A DNA stretch of 64,000 nucleotides, taken from Trichopria drosophilae. Its lineage: Eukaryota; Arthropoda; Insecta; Hymenoptera; Diapriidae. Below the pieces are notes generated by a model. It was given only the letters and a program-made list of their open reading frames with translations. It was not told the origin of the DNA and did no database searches. Position 1 is the stretch's first letter. The number at the start of each line of letters is the position of its first letter. Shown one piece after another: positions 11,241 to 22,708 of the stretch. Position numbers and translations under genes: made by a program. The stretch is taken from contig CM059582.1 of the NCBI GenBank assembly GCA_030407085.1, forward strand, positions 87,312,501 to 87,376,500, in the 5' to 3' direction.

Positions 11241-14200
11241 GAACCAGCATCAGCGTTTTCCTCATCATCGCCAGCAGCTTCATCATCCTCATCATCATCA
11301 GGAACACCGGCAAGTAACATTCAAATTGCTGTGGATACATTCCGGTACTATAAACGATTTTAACTGTCGGGTCGCGAGATTCGTTTTAAAATAATAAAAC
11401 CGAGCGATGAAACGAATCCGATCAAATACATAGAAGGCGTTATACAAGAACTGTTTGACTTGATAACGTCAACTATAGTTTTACGCGACGATAGCGGTGA
11501 TTCCGACTTAATAGGTCTAACTTTTAACGCGTCTAATTTTTCAAAACCTGCCGGTTTATCTTTCCGAACTATCAGTAATTTCAACACAACGGACATGTTA
11601 AATCTTATAACGTCTGTTGCGCAAAGCGCGTCGGGTATTGAATTAAATGATGATTTTCTTATTGAAGTGCATCACGTTCGTGTACCCCCCGGTCGGGGTA
11701 ATAACAAAATGAACGAAGCTGCTTTCCGTAGCAAATTAGTCGTGTCGATTCGCAACGATGACAATCTCTCGTATCAAGGAAATCCAGAGATCAACCTCCA
11801 CATCGTAAACCTTTGCGTCGGACATCAAGTATGTGAGTAATGCATCGATATATTAGATATAAGCGGAATTTGTGAGTTTTGCGGACCACATGAATTTATT
11901 TTCAAACACGACCCAGTTAAAGAATTCATAGACTTTGCAGTACGCGAGAAATCGAGTTTTTCTAAAGTTGTTTGTATAGCGCACAACGCGAAGGGCTTTG
12001 ATGCACAGTTTATCCTGAGACATTTGATCGAACGTGAAAATGTCTTCGATAAATCATTAAAGCAGAGTGTAATTTTAAACGGAAAAAGCATTATAAAAAT
12101 AGAATTCGATAAAACAATTTTTATAGACAGTTTAAATTATTTTCATATGGAGTTAAGTGCTTTGCCTAAAGCATTTGGCCTTCCAGAACACACCAAGAAA
12201 GGTTATTTTCCTCACTTATTTAATACTCTCGAAAATACAGATTATGTCGGAGCATTTCCTGAAGCGCATTTTTACGCCCCCGATCAAATGTGGCCTGATG
12301 AGAGAGGAAAATTTTTCAGCTGGTAAAACGACTGTATCGCTAAAAAAAAAAGAAAAAATCGCTAAAAAAAAGAGGTATTTGATATAAAACGCGATATGGA
12401 AGTATATTGCAAAATGGATGTCGATATTTTACGAAGAGCATGCGTTGCTTTTCGTAAAATATTTCTACAAAAAGGTAATGTTTGCTCCTTTAGTGAGGCG
12501 GTAACGGTAGCATCAGCATGTTCGCGCGTTTATAGGAAGAATTTTCTGAAACCCAACACTATCGGGCTATTACCACCGCGAAACAGTTACAGACGCTGTA
12601 ATCGCCAATCGAAGGTTGCTATAGAGTGGCTTCTTTGGTGTGAAAAGGTGCACGATTGTGAAATTGTGCACGCAGGTCGTTCTCGAGAATATCGACTACC
12701 CGAAGGTCCACTAGTAGATGGTTTCTTACCACCAATAACGTCAAAGGCCACGTGTTTCAATTTCATGGGTGTTTCTTCCACGGTTGTCGATATTGTTTTT
12801 CGGAATTTAGAGATAAACCTATTTTTTCAAACGGTGAAAATTTCAATAAAGCTTATGCAAATACAATATCTACATCGCGTCTAATACGCTCGTTCGGATA
12901 CAAGCTTACCGAAAAATGGGAATGTACGTTTAATCGGGAGAAAAAAACAAATAGAGCTTTCTGATTACGTAGAAAATCATCTAATGGCGTCTTACATTGT
13001 TCTCGATCCGCGCGCTGCATTTTTTGGCGGACGAACGGGAAATACCGCAACATATTACACTGTCAAAAATAGTGAAAAAATTAAGTACGTAGATGTATGT
13101 TCGCTATATCCATACATCTGCAAGACCGGTCGCTTCCCCGTAGGCCATCCAACCATTTATGTTGGAGAAGAATGTGCTGCCATCACGAGTCTAGAAGATC
13201 CAATTAATTTAGACGGGGTAGAAGGACTTATCATGTGTAAAGTACTATCACCCCGAAATCTATATCATGCGGTACTGCCAGTTAAAATGAATTCTCGGTT
13301 GCTATTTCCTCTCTGCCGAAGCTGTTGCGAGATCGAGTGGCAATGAGACTGTATACATGAGAATGACGACGATAGAGTATTAACTGGGACGTGTGTGGTC
13401 GATGAGGTCAAGAAAGCTATTCAGAAAGGCTATAAAATCCGAAAAATACTCGAAATTTGGCAGTATAATATAACTCAATACAATCTTCAGACTCGCGATG
13501 GTGGTCTGTTTTCGAAATACATTGATACGTTCCTAAAAATGAAGCAAGAAGCGAGCGGCTGGCCTGCAGAATGTGTCGATGAGCAAACAAAAAGCTTGTA
13601 CGTAGAATCTTATGAGCGGACCGAAGGGATAAAGCTCGAACAAAATAATATATCAAAAAATCCCGGTTTAAGAACCGTTGCTAAACTGTGTTTAAATTCA
13701 TTTTGGGGGAAATTTGGGCAACGCGAAAATCTGCAGCGTACAGAAATTATTTCCACGTGCCAAGACTTGCTTGAAATTTTCACAGATGTGACAAAAGAGG
13801 TTACTCAGATTCTTCCGGTAAATGACAAGATTATATTTGTCAATTGGGTCGATAGAAGCGAAACGGTCACACCATCAAATTGTATAAACGTTGTTATTGC
13901 GGCTTACACGACAGCTCAAGCGTGTTTGAAACTATACAGTTATTTAGAAAAATTGGATCGTCGCGTGCTTTATTTCGATACCGATTCAGTAATATATATA
14001 TCTAATAAATCGATGACGTCTCCCGAAGATTATGAACCGCCTTTGGGTAATTTTCTGGGTGACTTGACCGACGAGCTAGCGGATTACGGGTCGGGCGCGT
14101 ATATTGAGACCTTTATCTCAGGGGGGCCTAAATTTTACGCTTTTCGCGTGCGAACTGAAAACGATCAGTATTACGACACGTGTAAAGTCAAGGGTATTTT

Positions 14201-14278
14201 TCATTAAATTATGAAAATGGGAAAAAAATTAACTTTAATTCGATTTATAAAATGATTATGGAAAGTGATTGTAGTAAT
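11241..14278 (+). pseudogene. polB: Polinton DNA polymerase B, main body
   Basis: Replicative, protein-primed family B polymerase of Polintons. Frame 3 carries most of it. A Ser-rich linker is followed by the N-terminal domain (about 11364-11770). The exonuclease region has IAHNAKGFDAQF (ExoII) and YCKMDVDIL (ExoIII). The polymerase region has DVCSLYP (motif A, near 13100), KLCLNSFWGKFG (motif B, near 13685) and LYFDTDS (motif C, near 13975). The N-terminal domain runs almost directly into the Cys-rich linker that normally follows ExoI, so the ExoI segment appears deleted near 11775. In-frame stops lie at 11361, 11838, 12324 and 13344. A frameshifted stretch at about 12752-12964 carries a conserved FHGCFFHGC motif. 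Another break follows 14205. The gene is interrupted by transposons at both ends. Confidence 0.85.
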
Positions 14279-14283
14279 ACTAC
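14279..14283 (+). repeat. Target-site duplication of the BEL/Pao element (left)
   Basis: ACTAC, repeated exactly at 20619-20623 after the 3' LTR. Confidence 0.8.
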
Positions 14284-14884
14284 TTTTCCTCTACGATCGA
14301 GCAAACCGTCCACGTCGCGCCATCTCTGTGCGACCGCTCGCACATCATTGTGCTCGCTCTTACCAATTCCGTTCGAATTGAACCAGATTTCGAATCTCGC
14401 GGATCTTTCGCAATCAATTAAGTTCCGATTTTGACCGCATGCGGCGTAAATTTTGGACGCTCCTGAAAATGTGCGAAAGATTTCAGGTCAGTCTAGCGTC
14501 TTGCTTTCGATCGCTAAAACCGATTTCGTGTGCCTCACGATCGCTTGCGAATTTTCCGATTTCGAAAGGCAAATCTTTAAATTCCACACATTAAAATCGA
14601 ACGCAGCATTGTTACAAGTGAACTGTATCACTTTTCGCGAGTTAAGACTCGGGGAACTCGGTTAAAAGCCGTGCATTTTGAGTACGCATTTTCGACCGCG
14701 TGTTGTATCATCCGCGTGCGCAAACGAGCGTGGTCTCCATTTGTATGGATATTTGTGTGAAATAAACGATTCTTTTGACTAACATCAAAAAATTCCAATT
14801 ACTTGTTTTTTCCTGCGGACCCTGGACCACGCATAGAGTGAGGCATATATTCGATATCAGTGAGAATAGTTCCCCAGTCGAACA
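14284..14884 (+). repeat. BEL/Pao 5' LTR
   Basis: Ends CGAACA at 14884. It matches the 3' LTR except for point changes and ~43 bp (around 14399-14445) missing from the 3' copy. AATAAA lies at about 14761-14766, a candidate polyadenylation signal. Confidence 0.88.
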
Positions 14885-14905
14885 TTTGGCGATTCTGCCA
14901 GGATC
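14885..14905 (+). other. BEL/Pao primer-binding site region
   Basis: TTTGGCGATTCTGCCAGGAT directly follows the LTR and begins with TGG, as expected for pairing with a tRNA CCA end. The tRNA is not identified. Confidence 0.6.
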
Positions 14906-15091
14906 CACGGAAATGCGAGTGATTCGGGAGTGATTAAACAAAAAACATTTCAGAAACTTTTCATGCAATTTACGCAAAAGTGCGCGAATCGTTTTTAATT
15001 TTTTTTATTATTCGCTGAGAAGCGATTCGGGAATTTCCGTCTATCATCGGCTGCACCGAACATACATTTCGGAACCAGCAGCTACGCAGTA

Positions 15092-16189
15092 GTGTCAATG
15101 CCAACTACATCCACGCCGACGTCCACCGCACCAGCACCCGCAGTCGCCGTCGATCATCAGCAACGAAGAACGCAAGTACCTGTCGTCAAGTTACCGCGAT
15201 TTACCGGGAACTTTTTAGAATGGACAGAATTCCGTGACCATTTTCGGGCACTCATAGTAAACGATCCATCATTTGACTCGTTTCACCGGCTTTATTATTT
15301 GAAGTCGTGTCTTGAGGGTGACGCAGCGTCGATTTTGAAAAATATTCCGGTAACAGCCGGAAACTATGACATGGCCTGGAAAATGCTGACGAAACGTTAT
15401 GAAAATAATCGCCGTTTATTTTCATTGCTTCTATGCAAATTGTTCTCATTAAAATCAGTTTCGAAAGAAGGGTCACCGGTTGACCTACGACAGTTATTAG
15501 ATTCGGCTCAAGAAACAATTGATGCGCTTGCAGAGTTAGGTCGCCCGCTAAGCGACGATATTGCCGTTCACGTCATAAGTCAACGTCTCGATCGGGTAAC
15601 CAGCGAAGCGTGGGAGCTTTCTCTCGGGGGTGACGCTTTCGCGACTTATGATCAGTTAAAGATTTTTTTAACTGCTAAAGTTCGAGCCCTTGAAGCCTCG
15701 ACACCCAACGTCAAACCGACTCGTCCGAACGCGTCACAGACCCGAGGCAAGGCTGGCACTGCGTCACAAGCCTCAACGCATCACGCAAATTCAAAAATAT
15801 CTGGTGAATACAATTTATGAGGTGAGGCACATCCGATTTATAAATGCGTGAATTTTAATACAAAAACTGTATCCCAACGCTGGGATTTTGTTAAACAAAA
15901 TGCGTTATGTTCTAACTGTTTATCGTCTTATCATAAAAACGACTCATGCAACAGTCAGCGCACATGCGCCTATTGTAAGAAGCGGCATCACTCGCTCTTG
16001 CATGCGCAGACGCAGAAGGTGACTATAACTGATGCAGGGTGCACTTCGAGTAGCGACACGCCAGTGAGCGAGGTCAATCTTGTACAATCACATTTGAGTA
16101 CCTCACAAGTACCTGCACACATTATTCTCACCACTGCATGGGTACTAGTCACTGCTGCATCACAACGTGTAGTAAAGCTACGACCTTAA
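15092..16189 (+). pseudogene. gag: BEL/Pao gag
   Basis: Structural polyprotein. The first part (15092-15820) is a DUF1759-type gag with LPRFTGNFLEWTEFRDHF and LYYLKSCLEGDA. An in-frame TGA at 15818-15820 interrupts it. The frame continues at 15848 with two Cys/His modules (CSNCLSSYHKNDSC and CAYCKKRHHSLLH), the nucleocapsid-type zinc fingers, and stops at 16189. Both pieces share frame 2 with the protease that follows, so the ancestral gene was one gag-pol ORF. Confidence 0.85.
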
Positions 16190-16654
16190 CTAGATCCAGG
16201 CTCAACTCATTCCTTTCTCTCACGAACTGCTGCGAATGAGTTGCGTACTAAGACCTACTCAACGTCGAAGCTGGTAAATGAAATCGGTCGACATAAATCC
16301 GCAACGGTTACGCAGATCGTACCGATTTCGGTTAGCTCGATTTCAAACAAAAAAATCGCGCTAACAACTGACGCGCTCATACTCGACGAACTGACGTCGT
16401 ACGTACCGAAGTTCCGATTTCCGTTATCACGCTGGCCTCATTTGGACGGTCTTATTTTCGCAGACGGGAATCCTACTGACGATACGCCGATTCATTTGAT
16501 AATCGGCGACGTGACGAGACGGTTGCGATCAACACTATCTTTGGGTGGGTTCTCTCGGGTACGAACAACTCAACAAACAGGCCCAATGAAACGATATCCG
16601 TACAGGCGCATCATTCGTACATACAATATGATGATGACCTCAACTCGTCGTTAA
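16190..16654 (+). pseudogene. BEL/Pao aspartic protease region
   Basis: Polyprotein-processing protease. An LDPGSTHSF motif (about 16193-16220) matches the D-x-G active-site region of BEL/Pao proteases, and an IIGD motif follows near 16500. The frame matches gag but is separated from it by the stop at 16189. It runs out at 16654, and pol continues in frame 1. Confidence 0.75.
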
Positions 16655-16758
16655 CGCGGTTTTGGGAAACTTGTAGCAGCAACCCTATCTCGGAAGACGA
16701 CGCGAAATGTGAAACCCATTTCAAGAACACCCATTCACGAAAAGATGATGGTCGATAT

Positions 16759-18816
16759 ATGGTTCGGATACCACTTCACGATGATCCCTCGCTAGCACTC
16801 GGGGAAACTTACAAACGCGCTGCGCAATGTTTGCACGCTATCGAGCGACGACTCGCGAATCGATCCGCGGAGCACGCCGAGTATATCGAATTCATGGATG
16901 ATTATGAAGCTCTTGGACACATGCGGGTTGTAACAACGCGGCCGGTAGTATATTTGCCTCACCATCCGGTGGTGAAAATTACCAGTACGACCACGAAGAC
17001 ACGAGTCGTCTTCAACGCGTCCGCACCTTCAGCCACTGGCAAATCACTGAACAATCTGCTGTTAGTCGGCCCTAAGCTGCAAGCCGACTTACCCTTGCTC
17101 CACCTACAATGGCGCACATACAGATATGTCTGTACCGCCGATATTGAGAAAATGTATCGGCAGATCTTGGTCGATCCCGAAGACCTTGATTTGCAACGCA
17201 TATTGTGGCGGAAAACAGCATCAGATCCAATACTTGAATATCAGCTGCTAACCGTCACATACGGAATAGCCAGTGCCCCCTTCTTAGCACTCCGTGTTCT
17301 TAGGCAGCTAGCTGAAGACTAGGGTGATGCCTTTCCCCTAGGAAAGAATGTAATTATGTCTCACATGTTTGTGGACGACGCGCTCTTCGGAGCTGATTCG
17401 ATCAAGGATACCATCGCAATCCGTGATCAGATCAACGCACTGCTGAGCAAAGGCCATTTCACACTCCACAAGTGGTCCAGCAACTCATAAACTCTGCTCG
17501 TAGACATAGATCCGGCTAATCACGGTCTGTCTTGCGCCAAAACGCTTCAAACGGACGATAGCGTGAAAATTCTCGGGATCGCGTGGCGCCCTGCTTCCGA
17601 TTCATACAGCTTCACACTGAACCTGTCGTCACCATTACTTATTACCAAACGAACGATTCTCTCGCAAATCGCTCGAATCTTTGATCCACTAGGGTGGCTG
17701 GCACCAGTAGTCATCGTTGCCAAGCATCTAATGCAGCTACTCTGGTCCAGCAAAGTGCCCTGGGATTCACAGCTCCCAACTGACTTACAGACAGCCTGGG
17801 AGGATTTTTACAGCGCGCTTCCATCGCTCACTGATATTACAATTCCACGCTGGCTTGGAACTTCGCAAGTAAGTCGTGTCGAGTTGCATGGATTTTCTGA
17901 CGCGTCCCAGAAAGCGTACGCAGCCGTTGTATATGTTCGTACGATATCGCCATCCAACGACATTACTACCAGATTATTAATGGCCAAGACCAAAGTTGCT
18001 CCATTAAAGCAACTCCGTATACCACGACTAGAATTATGTGGTGCTGTAATTTAAGCACGCTTAGTGCATCAGATTCGATCGGTACATACTTTCGCACACT
18101 GTCCCGTCCAGTGTTGGACTGATGCGACGATTGTGCTCGCCTGGCTCAACAGTCAACCCAACAGATGGAAAACCTTCATTGCGAATCGTGTGTCTGAAGT
18201 CCAACGACTACTTCCTGAAGTACCATGGCGTCATGTCCCCGGAGTTGATAATCCGGCCGATCTGGCATCACGAGGTATGACTGCCTCTGAAATAACGTCG
18301 TCAGATCTGTGGTGGTATGGACCGTCCTGGTTATCATATGACCCGTCCAGGTGGCCCACGTTGCAGCCCACAGTGGACGATAACGCGCCCTTAGAAGAAA
18401 GGTCAACAGCGCATCACATTATTATACAACCAGAGAACGCTACGTCCGTATTCGAACGATTTTCGAGTTGGCCTCGGATGTGCCGGATACTCGCGTGTTG
18501 TCTGCGATTCTCTGCCTCATGGCGAAATGCTATCGAGATCCAGACGCGAGTAGAAGAACGTACCGCGCTAGCTAAACGGATTTTCTCCATTTTGCAATCA
18601 GACCCGTTCACCCTGGAAATCGCTTTGCTAAAAAATAACCTGAAAACTCCGGATGGATCGCGACATCTTCTCTTGAACCAAGCGCTTCCAACCAGCAGCC
18701 CACTGCGTCGCTTAAACCCCTTCTTGAGCGAAGATGGTCTTTTGCGAGTTGGTGGACGGTTGTCGTTGGCGAAATTGTCATATGACGCGAAATTTCCGAT
18801 TATACTGCCTCAATGA
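16759..18816 (+). pseudogene. pol: BEL/Pao reverse transcriptase and RNase H
   Basis: RT copies the RNA genome; RNase H removes the template. Motifs in frame 1: TRVVFNASA, TADIEKMYRQI (motif A Asp), YGIASAPF, MFVDDALFG with catalytic DD (near 17370), then the RNase H FSDASQKAYAAVVYV (near 17895) and PGVDNPADLASRG (near 18240). In-frame stops at 17322 (TAG), 17490 (TAA), 18054 (TAA) and 18816 (TGA) break it, but the frame is kept throughout. Single-base stop mutations rather than indels dominate. Confidence 0.88.
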
Positions 18817-18858
18817 CATGTTGCTCTCCTGCTCGCTCGGCACGCTCATGAACGATGC

Positions 18859-19956
18859 TTGTACGGAGGCATCACTTTAACGTTAAGCACTTTACGCACC
18901 CACGTATGGGTATTGCAAGCCCGCAGAGTAGTTAAGTCAGTGGTGGCCCACTGCAGGTCATGTGCTCGACAGCTCGCAGAGGATCCCGTTCAGATGGTGG
19001 GTTCGTTGCCACCGGCTCGCATTACTCCTCAGATTCGTGCGTTCGTTGAATGCGGCGTCGATTATGCCGGACCCTTTGCGATTAGGCTCGCCAGTGGGCG
19101 TGGTTTTAAATCGCATTCTGCATTTATAGCCGTCTTTGTATGTATGGCGTCGCGCGCCATACACCTCGAGGTCGTCAGTGACTATTCGGCGGACGCTTTC
19201 CTCGCGGCGTTTCAACGATTTACGTCGCGACGCGGTCTTCCCCGTGTTGTCCACAGTGATTGTGGAAAGAATTTTGTCGGCGCTGACAAAGAACTGCGCG
19301 CAGCATTTAAAGCAGCATTGGCATCGGACAAACTTCGCGCTCGCGTCGAGAATGATGGAGTAAAGTGGAATTTCATCCCGCCTGCCGCTCCACACATTGG
19401 AGGGTTGTGGGAGGCGGGCGTGAAATCCATGAAACGTCATCTGAAACGCGTTCTTGGAACTCACACTCCAACGTTCGAGGAGCTTGTGACACTCACATGC
19501 CGCATCGAAGCATGTTCAAACTCGCGTCCGATCGCTCAGCTGCACGAGGATATTGAAAGCCTCGATGTTCTCACGCCCGCGCATTTTCTTTTCGGTGGAC
19601 CGTTAATATCAGCTCCTGCGCCGTTAGCTGTAGATTTCTCAATTAGCCGTCCATCGCGCTGGAAGTTGTATCGCCAGTTACTGGATCAGTTCTGGAAAAG
19701 CTGGTCGCGCGATTATGTAACGTCGTGTCAACACCGCTCAAAATGGCTAACTCGTTCTACCGTCATCACTGTCGGTCAAATTGTTTTGTTACGTGATGAT
19801 AAACTGCCTCCGGCTATGTGGAAGTTGGCGCGTGTCATCGAATGCCATCCAGGCAATGATGGCCTGGTACGCGTGGTCACGGTTCGCACTGCCAAGTCGA
19901 CTTACAAAAGGCTCATCACCAAACTGGCCTTGCTGCCAGTCGACATCGAAGATTGA
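18859..19956 (+). CDS. BEL/Pao integrase
   Basis: Inserts element cDNA. Intact open frame of about 365 codons in frame with the upstream RT, from which it is separated by TGA at 18816. It shows the CRSCARQ half of the N-terminal zinc finger and the DDE core: GVDYAGPF, VVHSDCGKNFVG, and GGLWEAGVKSMKRHL with the Glu. A DUF5641-like tail follows (VLLRDDKLPPAMWKLARV). The listed start is only the first ATG of the open stretch; originally it was part of pol. It is the best preserved domain of the element. Confidence 0.88.
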   Translation: MYGGITLTLSTLRTHVWVLQARRVVKSVVAHCRSCARQLAEDPVQMVGSLPPARITPQIRAFVECGVDYAGPFAIRLASGRGFKSHSAFIAVFVCMASRAIHLEVVSDYSADAFLAAFQRFTSRRGLPRVVHSDCGKNFVGADKELRAAFKAALASDKLRARVENDGVKWNFIPPAAPHIGGLWEAGVKSMKRHLKRVLGTHTPTFEELVTLTCRIEACSNSRPIAQLHEDIESLDVLTPAHFLFGGPLISAPAPLAVDFSISRPSRWKLYRQLLDQFWKSWSRDYVTSCQHRSKWLTRSTVITVGQIVLLRDDKLPPAMWKLARVIECHPGNDGLVRVVTVRTAKSTYKRLITKLALLPVDIED

Positions 19957-20060
19957 CACAGCGCCACCTTTCACCTTTAGATTTAAGGTCACAGTGTTAA
20001 GTATAAATAGACTATTTAGGTTAAGACATTGCGGTACTGTGTACCGCAAGGCGTGCGGTA

Positions 20061-20618
20061 TGTTCCTCTACGATCGAGCAAACCGTCCACGTCGCGCCAT
20101 CTCTGTGCGACCGCTCTTACATCATTGTGCTCGCTCTTACCAATTCCGTTCGAATTGAACCAGATTTCGAATCTCCGGCGTAAATTTTGGACGCTCCTGA
20201 AAACGTGCAAAAGATTTCCGGTCAGTCTAGCGTCTTGCTTTCGATCGCTAAAACCGATTTCGTCTGTCTCACGATCGCTTGCGAATTTTCCGATTTCGAA
20301 AGGTAAATCTTTAAATTCCGCACATTAAAATCGAACGCAGCATTGTTACAAGTGAACTGTATCACTTTTCGCGAGTTAAGACTCGGGGAACTTGGTTAAA
20401 AGCCGCGCATGTTGAGTACGCATTTTCGACCGCGTGTTGTATCATCCGCGTGCGCGAACGAGCGTGGTCTCCATTTGTATGGATATTTGTGTGAAATAAA
20501 CGATTCTTTTGGCTAACATCAGAAAATTCCAATTACTTGTTTTTTCCTGCGGACCCTGGACCACGCATAGAGTGAGGCATATATTCGATATAAGTGAGAA
20601 TAGTGCCCCAGTCGAACA
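20061..20618 (+). repeat. BEL/Pao 3' LTR
   Basis: Starts TGTTCCTC and ends CGAACA, followed by the ACTAC duplication. No clear polypurine tract is seen directly upstream. Confidence 0.88.
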
Positions 20619-20717
20619 ACTACTAATACCACTAGGACCACTGGTACACGTCCAAAAATACGCATTTTTGATACAGATTTAACGCAATACGACGCACCGC
20701 CGTACATGAAATTGTAA
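20619..20717 (+). pseudogene. polB: Polinton DNA polymerase B, C-terminal end
   Basis: After the BEL/Pao element the reading frame resumes directly at the target duplication. It runs Thr-rich then Arg/Lys/Asp-rich to a TAA at 20715-20717. The frame is that of the last coding stretch before 14279. Continuity across the 5-bp duplication supports it being the true end of the gene; the sequence is short and not diagnostic. Confidence 0.55.
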
Positions 20718-20747
20718 CGCGACCGGAAGAAAAAACATGTCAAATCC

Positions 20748-21056
20748 GAAAAGACAATCCGATGGAGCGACAAGTGTCTTCAGAGCGTTACTTCTTCTGT
20801 GTGCGGTCAATATTGCATTATGTTTTTATATACTATGTCTAACGGGTATGGTTTATATGATTTTCACCAGAATTTCTCTACTGACACTAGAAAAAACATT
20901 TTCGTTGTGAACAAGTGGTACGATCAATTTTTGAGAAAATATCAATATTCTACTAATACTAAAAATGAAACATGTACTAATTATCCGCTTAATTATGGCG
21001 GACAATATAATAACAAATGTATCCAATCTTGTACGTTTAAAATGTGCTATGTTTGA
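20748..21056 (+). pseudogene. PRO: Polinton adenain-like cysteine protease, C-terminal fragment
   Basis: C-terminal piece of the Polinton maturation protease (adenain/C5 type). The 86-codon open stretch at 20799-21056 contains CGQYCIMFL with the catalytic Cys and is nearly identical to the same region of copy B (58388-58645, minus). The N-terminal half, with the catalytic His, is missing. Homology to copy B starts at about 20748 (AAGACAATCCGATGG); upstream is unrelated polymerase tail, so a deletion joined the two genes. Confidence 0.75.
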
Positions 21057-21560
21057 ATAAAATGTCAAATAGTTTTGAAAAAACGGCGTCACGTTTCGAC
21101 TCGCTACTCATTTCCTTTTGGGTACAAACAGTAAAGTAGATCACAATTGTAGCACACTTGGTAATTGTAAAATTTTGTACATTCAAAAGATTTATCGTTT
21201 TTTGTGGAAAATTATAAATATAAGAGGTTGAACATATATTTAATCGAATTAATAAGAATAAGAATAATGAAAAATTATTACAATATTTTATTTATCCTTA
21301 CGATTGAACGCAAGTACAGATCATTCATCCGTTAATACAAGGTCACAGTCAACTCGGACGCCTCCGGACCTCCTACATATTACGCAACATATTTCCCCGT
21401 TGCTTGTCGACTCTACTCATAGGAATTCTTCGTATCTTCTCTTTCGTATTTTCAACGTCTTATCTCCCCTTCGTATTCAAATTTTTCCTAGAAAACTGGG
21501 TCCCCTCGAGTAAAAACCATGTGTGCGCTTCAACGTGGTATGAAATCACAGTCTCTCGTT
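21057..21560. other. Polinton A, noncoding between protease and TIR
   Basis: AT-rich. AATAAA lies right after the protease stop (about 21055-21060), a likely poly(A) signal shared with copy B. No gene seen. Confidence 0.4.
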
Positions 21561-22708
21561 TTCGACTTACAAGCGGACTGACACGTGCGCAACAAGTATA
21601 TAAAGGTCATCGGCGTTATGTATTGGTAAATCTTAATAAATAATAAGGAGGAGTGTGGGCTGAATCGTCATAAGAAGCCAAACACGAAAACTAACAAATA
21701 ATCGTCGAGAGGTCGTTGAACCATGACCTACCTCACGTTCCGGCCAAAGGGACCCCGTATAGGTTTGTTTACGCCAGACTACAGAGCCACCTCGCAAGGT
21801 GGGGCGTTTTTATTGTTTGTTTTGATAATTATTATCCATTAATAACCACTAACATCTTTTTACGAGGCCATTAACCCATGACCTATCTCAAGATTCGTCT
21901 GCCAGTCTCGCGTAGCGGCCAAAGGTACCCCGTACGTTTTTGTACACGTCAGAATATTGACAAAGCGAACGAGATGGTGGTAGTGTTATTTACGATCATA
22001 AATTAATAGGTATCTAGCTTTAATTACCCAATTAACATTATTTAGTGACATTTTTATTATTTGTTTTTACATTAATTACCCATTAATAACCATTAACACC
22101 TCTTTATGAGTTCATTAACCCCTGACCTATCTCAAGATTCGTCTGCCGGCCACGCGTAGCAGCCAGAGGTACCCCGTACGTTTTTGTTTACGTTATTCTA
22201 TTGACAAACCGTACAACGCGGGAGTAGTGTTATTTACGATCATAAATTGATACGTATCTGGCGTTAATCACTCAATTATCATTATTTATTGACATTTTTA
22301 TTATTTGTTTTGACATTAATTACCCATTAATAACCATTAACACCTCTTTATGAGGTCATTAACCCCTGACCTATCTTAAGAGTCGTCTGCCAGCCACGCG
22401 TAGCAGCCAAAGGTACCCCGTAAGTTTTTTTTACGTCAGAGTACCGGCCTACTTCAAAAGGCGGCTACAGGGATATTTACGGTCATAAATTATTTTTTTC
22501 TGACTTTAATTACCCAATTAACATTATTTATTGACGTTTTTATTGATTGTTTTGACATTAATTACCCATTAATAGCCATTATCACCTCTTTATTAGGTCA
22601 TTAATCCCTGACCTATCCTAAGGCGCGCGTGCCGTCTGGCGCCAGACCTACCTCAAGGTGGAGGAGTGGAGGGTGTTTACGTCTCGCTATCGGTACCCCT
22701 ATACTACT
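21560..22708 (+). repeat. Polinton A right terminal repeat with 244-bp subrepeats
   Basis: At least four subrepeats, marked by GACCTATCTCAAG-like motifs at 21880, 22124, 22368 and 22610, give a period of 242-244 bp. A shorter partial unit lies at 21725. The same sequence occurs inverted at 57375-58150 (copy B). The terminus is ...GGTACCCCTATACTACT at 22708. Confidence 0.85.

Larger units (their letters stand above)
14284..20618 (+). mobile_element. BEL/Pao LTR retrotransposon, near full length
   Basis: Two LTRs (14284-14884 and 20061-20618) flank a gag-pol region of BEL/Pao order (gag, protease, RT, RNase H, integrase) and are bracketed by the 5-bp duplication ACTAC. The LTR consensus starts TG and ends CA; the 5' copy starts TT. 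The primer-binding region follows the 5' LTR directly. The LTRs remain very similar, so insertion was fairly recent, yet the coding region carries about seven stops. It is inserted in the Polinton polymerase gene near its C-terminus. Confidence 0.9.
1..22708 (+). mobile_element. Polinton/Maverick copy A (partial, with two nested insertions)
   Basis: Seen: a type-B DNA polymerase gene with exonuclease and polymerase motifs, then an adenain-like protease tail (CGQYC motif), then a subrepeat-rich terminal repeat ending in ...ATACTACT at 22708. Read inward this end is AGTAGTATAGGGG, in keeping with the 5'-AG ends of Polintons. The left end lies outside the window. The polymerase is interrupted by a DNA transposon (890-11238) and a BEL/Pao element (14284-20618). 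An internal deletion joins the polymerase C-terminus to the protease C-terminus near 20748, so the capsid, integrase and ATPase genes are absent here. The copy is non-functional. Confidence 0.8.

Noticed and set aside
18958..19464. 168-codon minus-strand open frame
   Set aside because: Lies opposite the BEL/Pao integrase, which carries complete DDE motifs on the plus strand.
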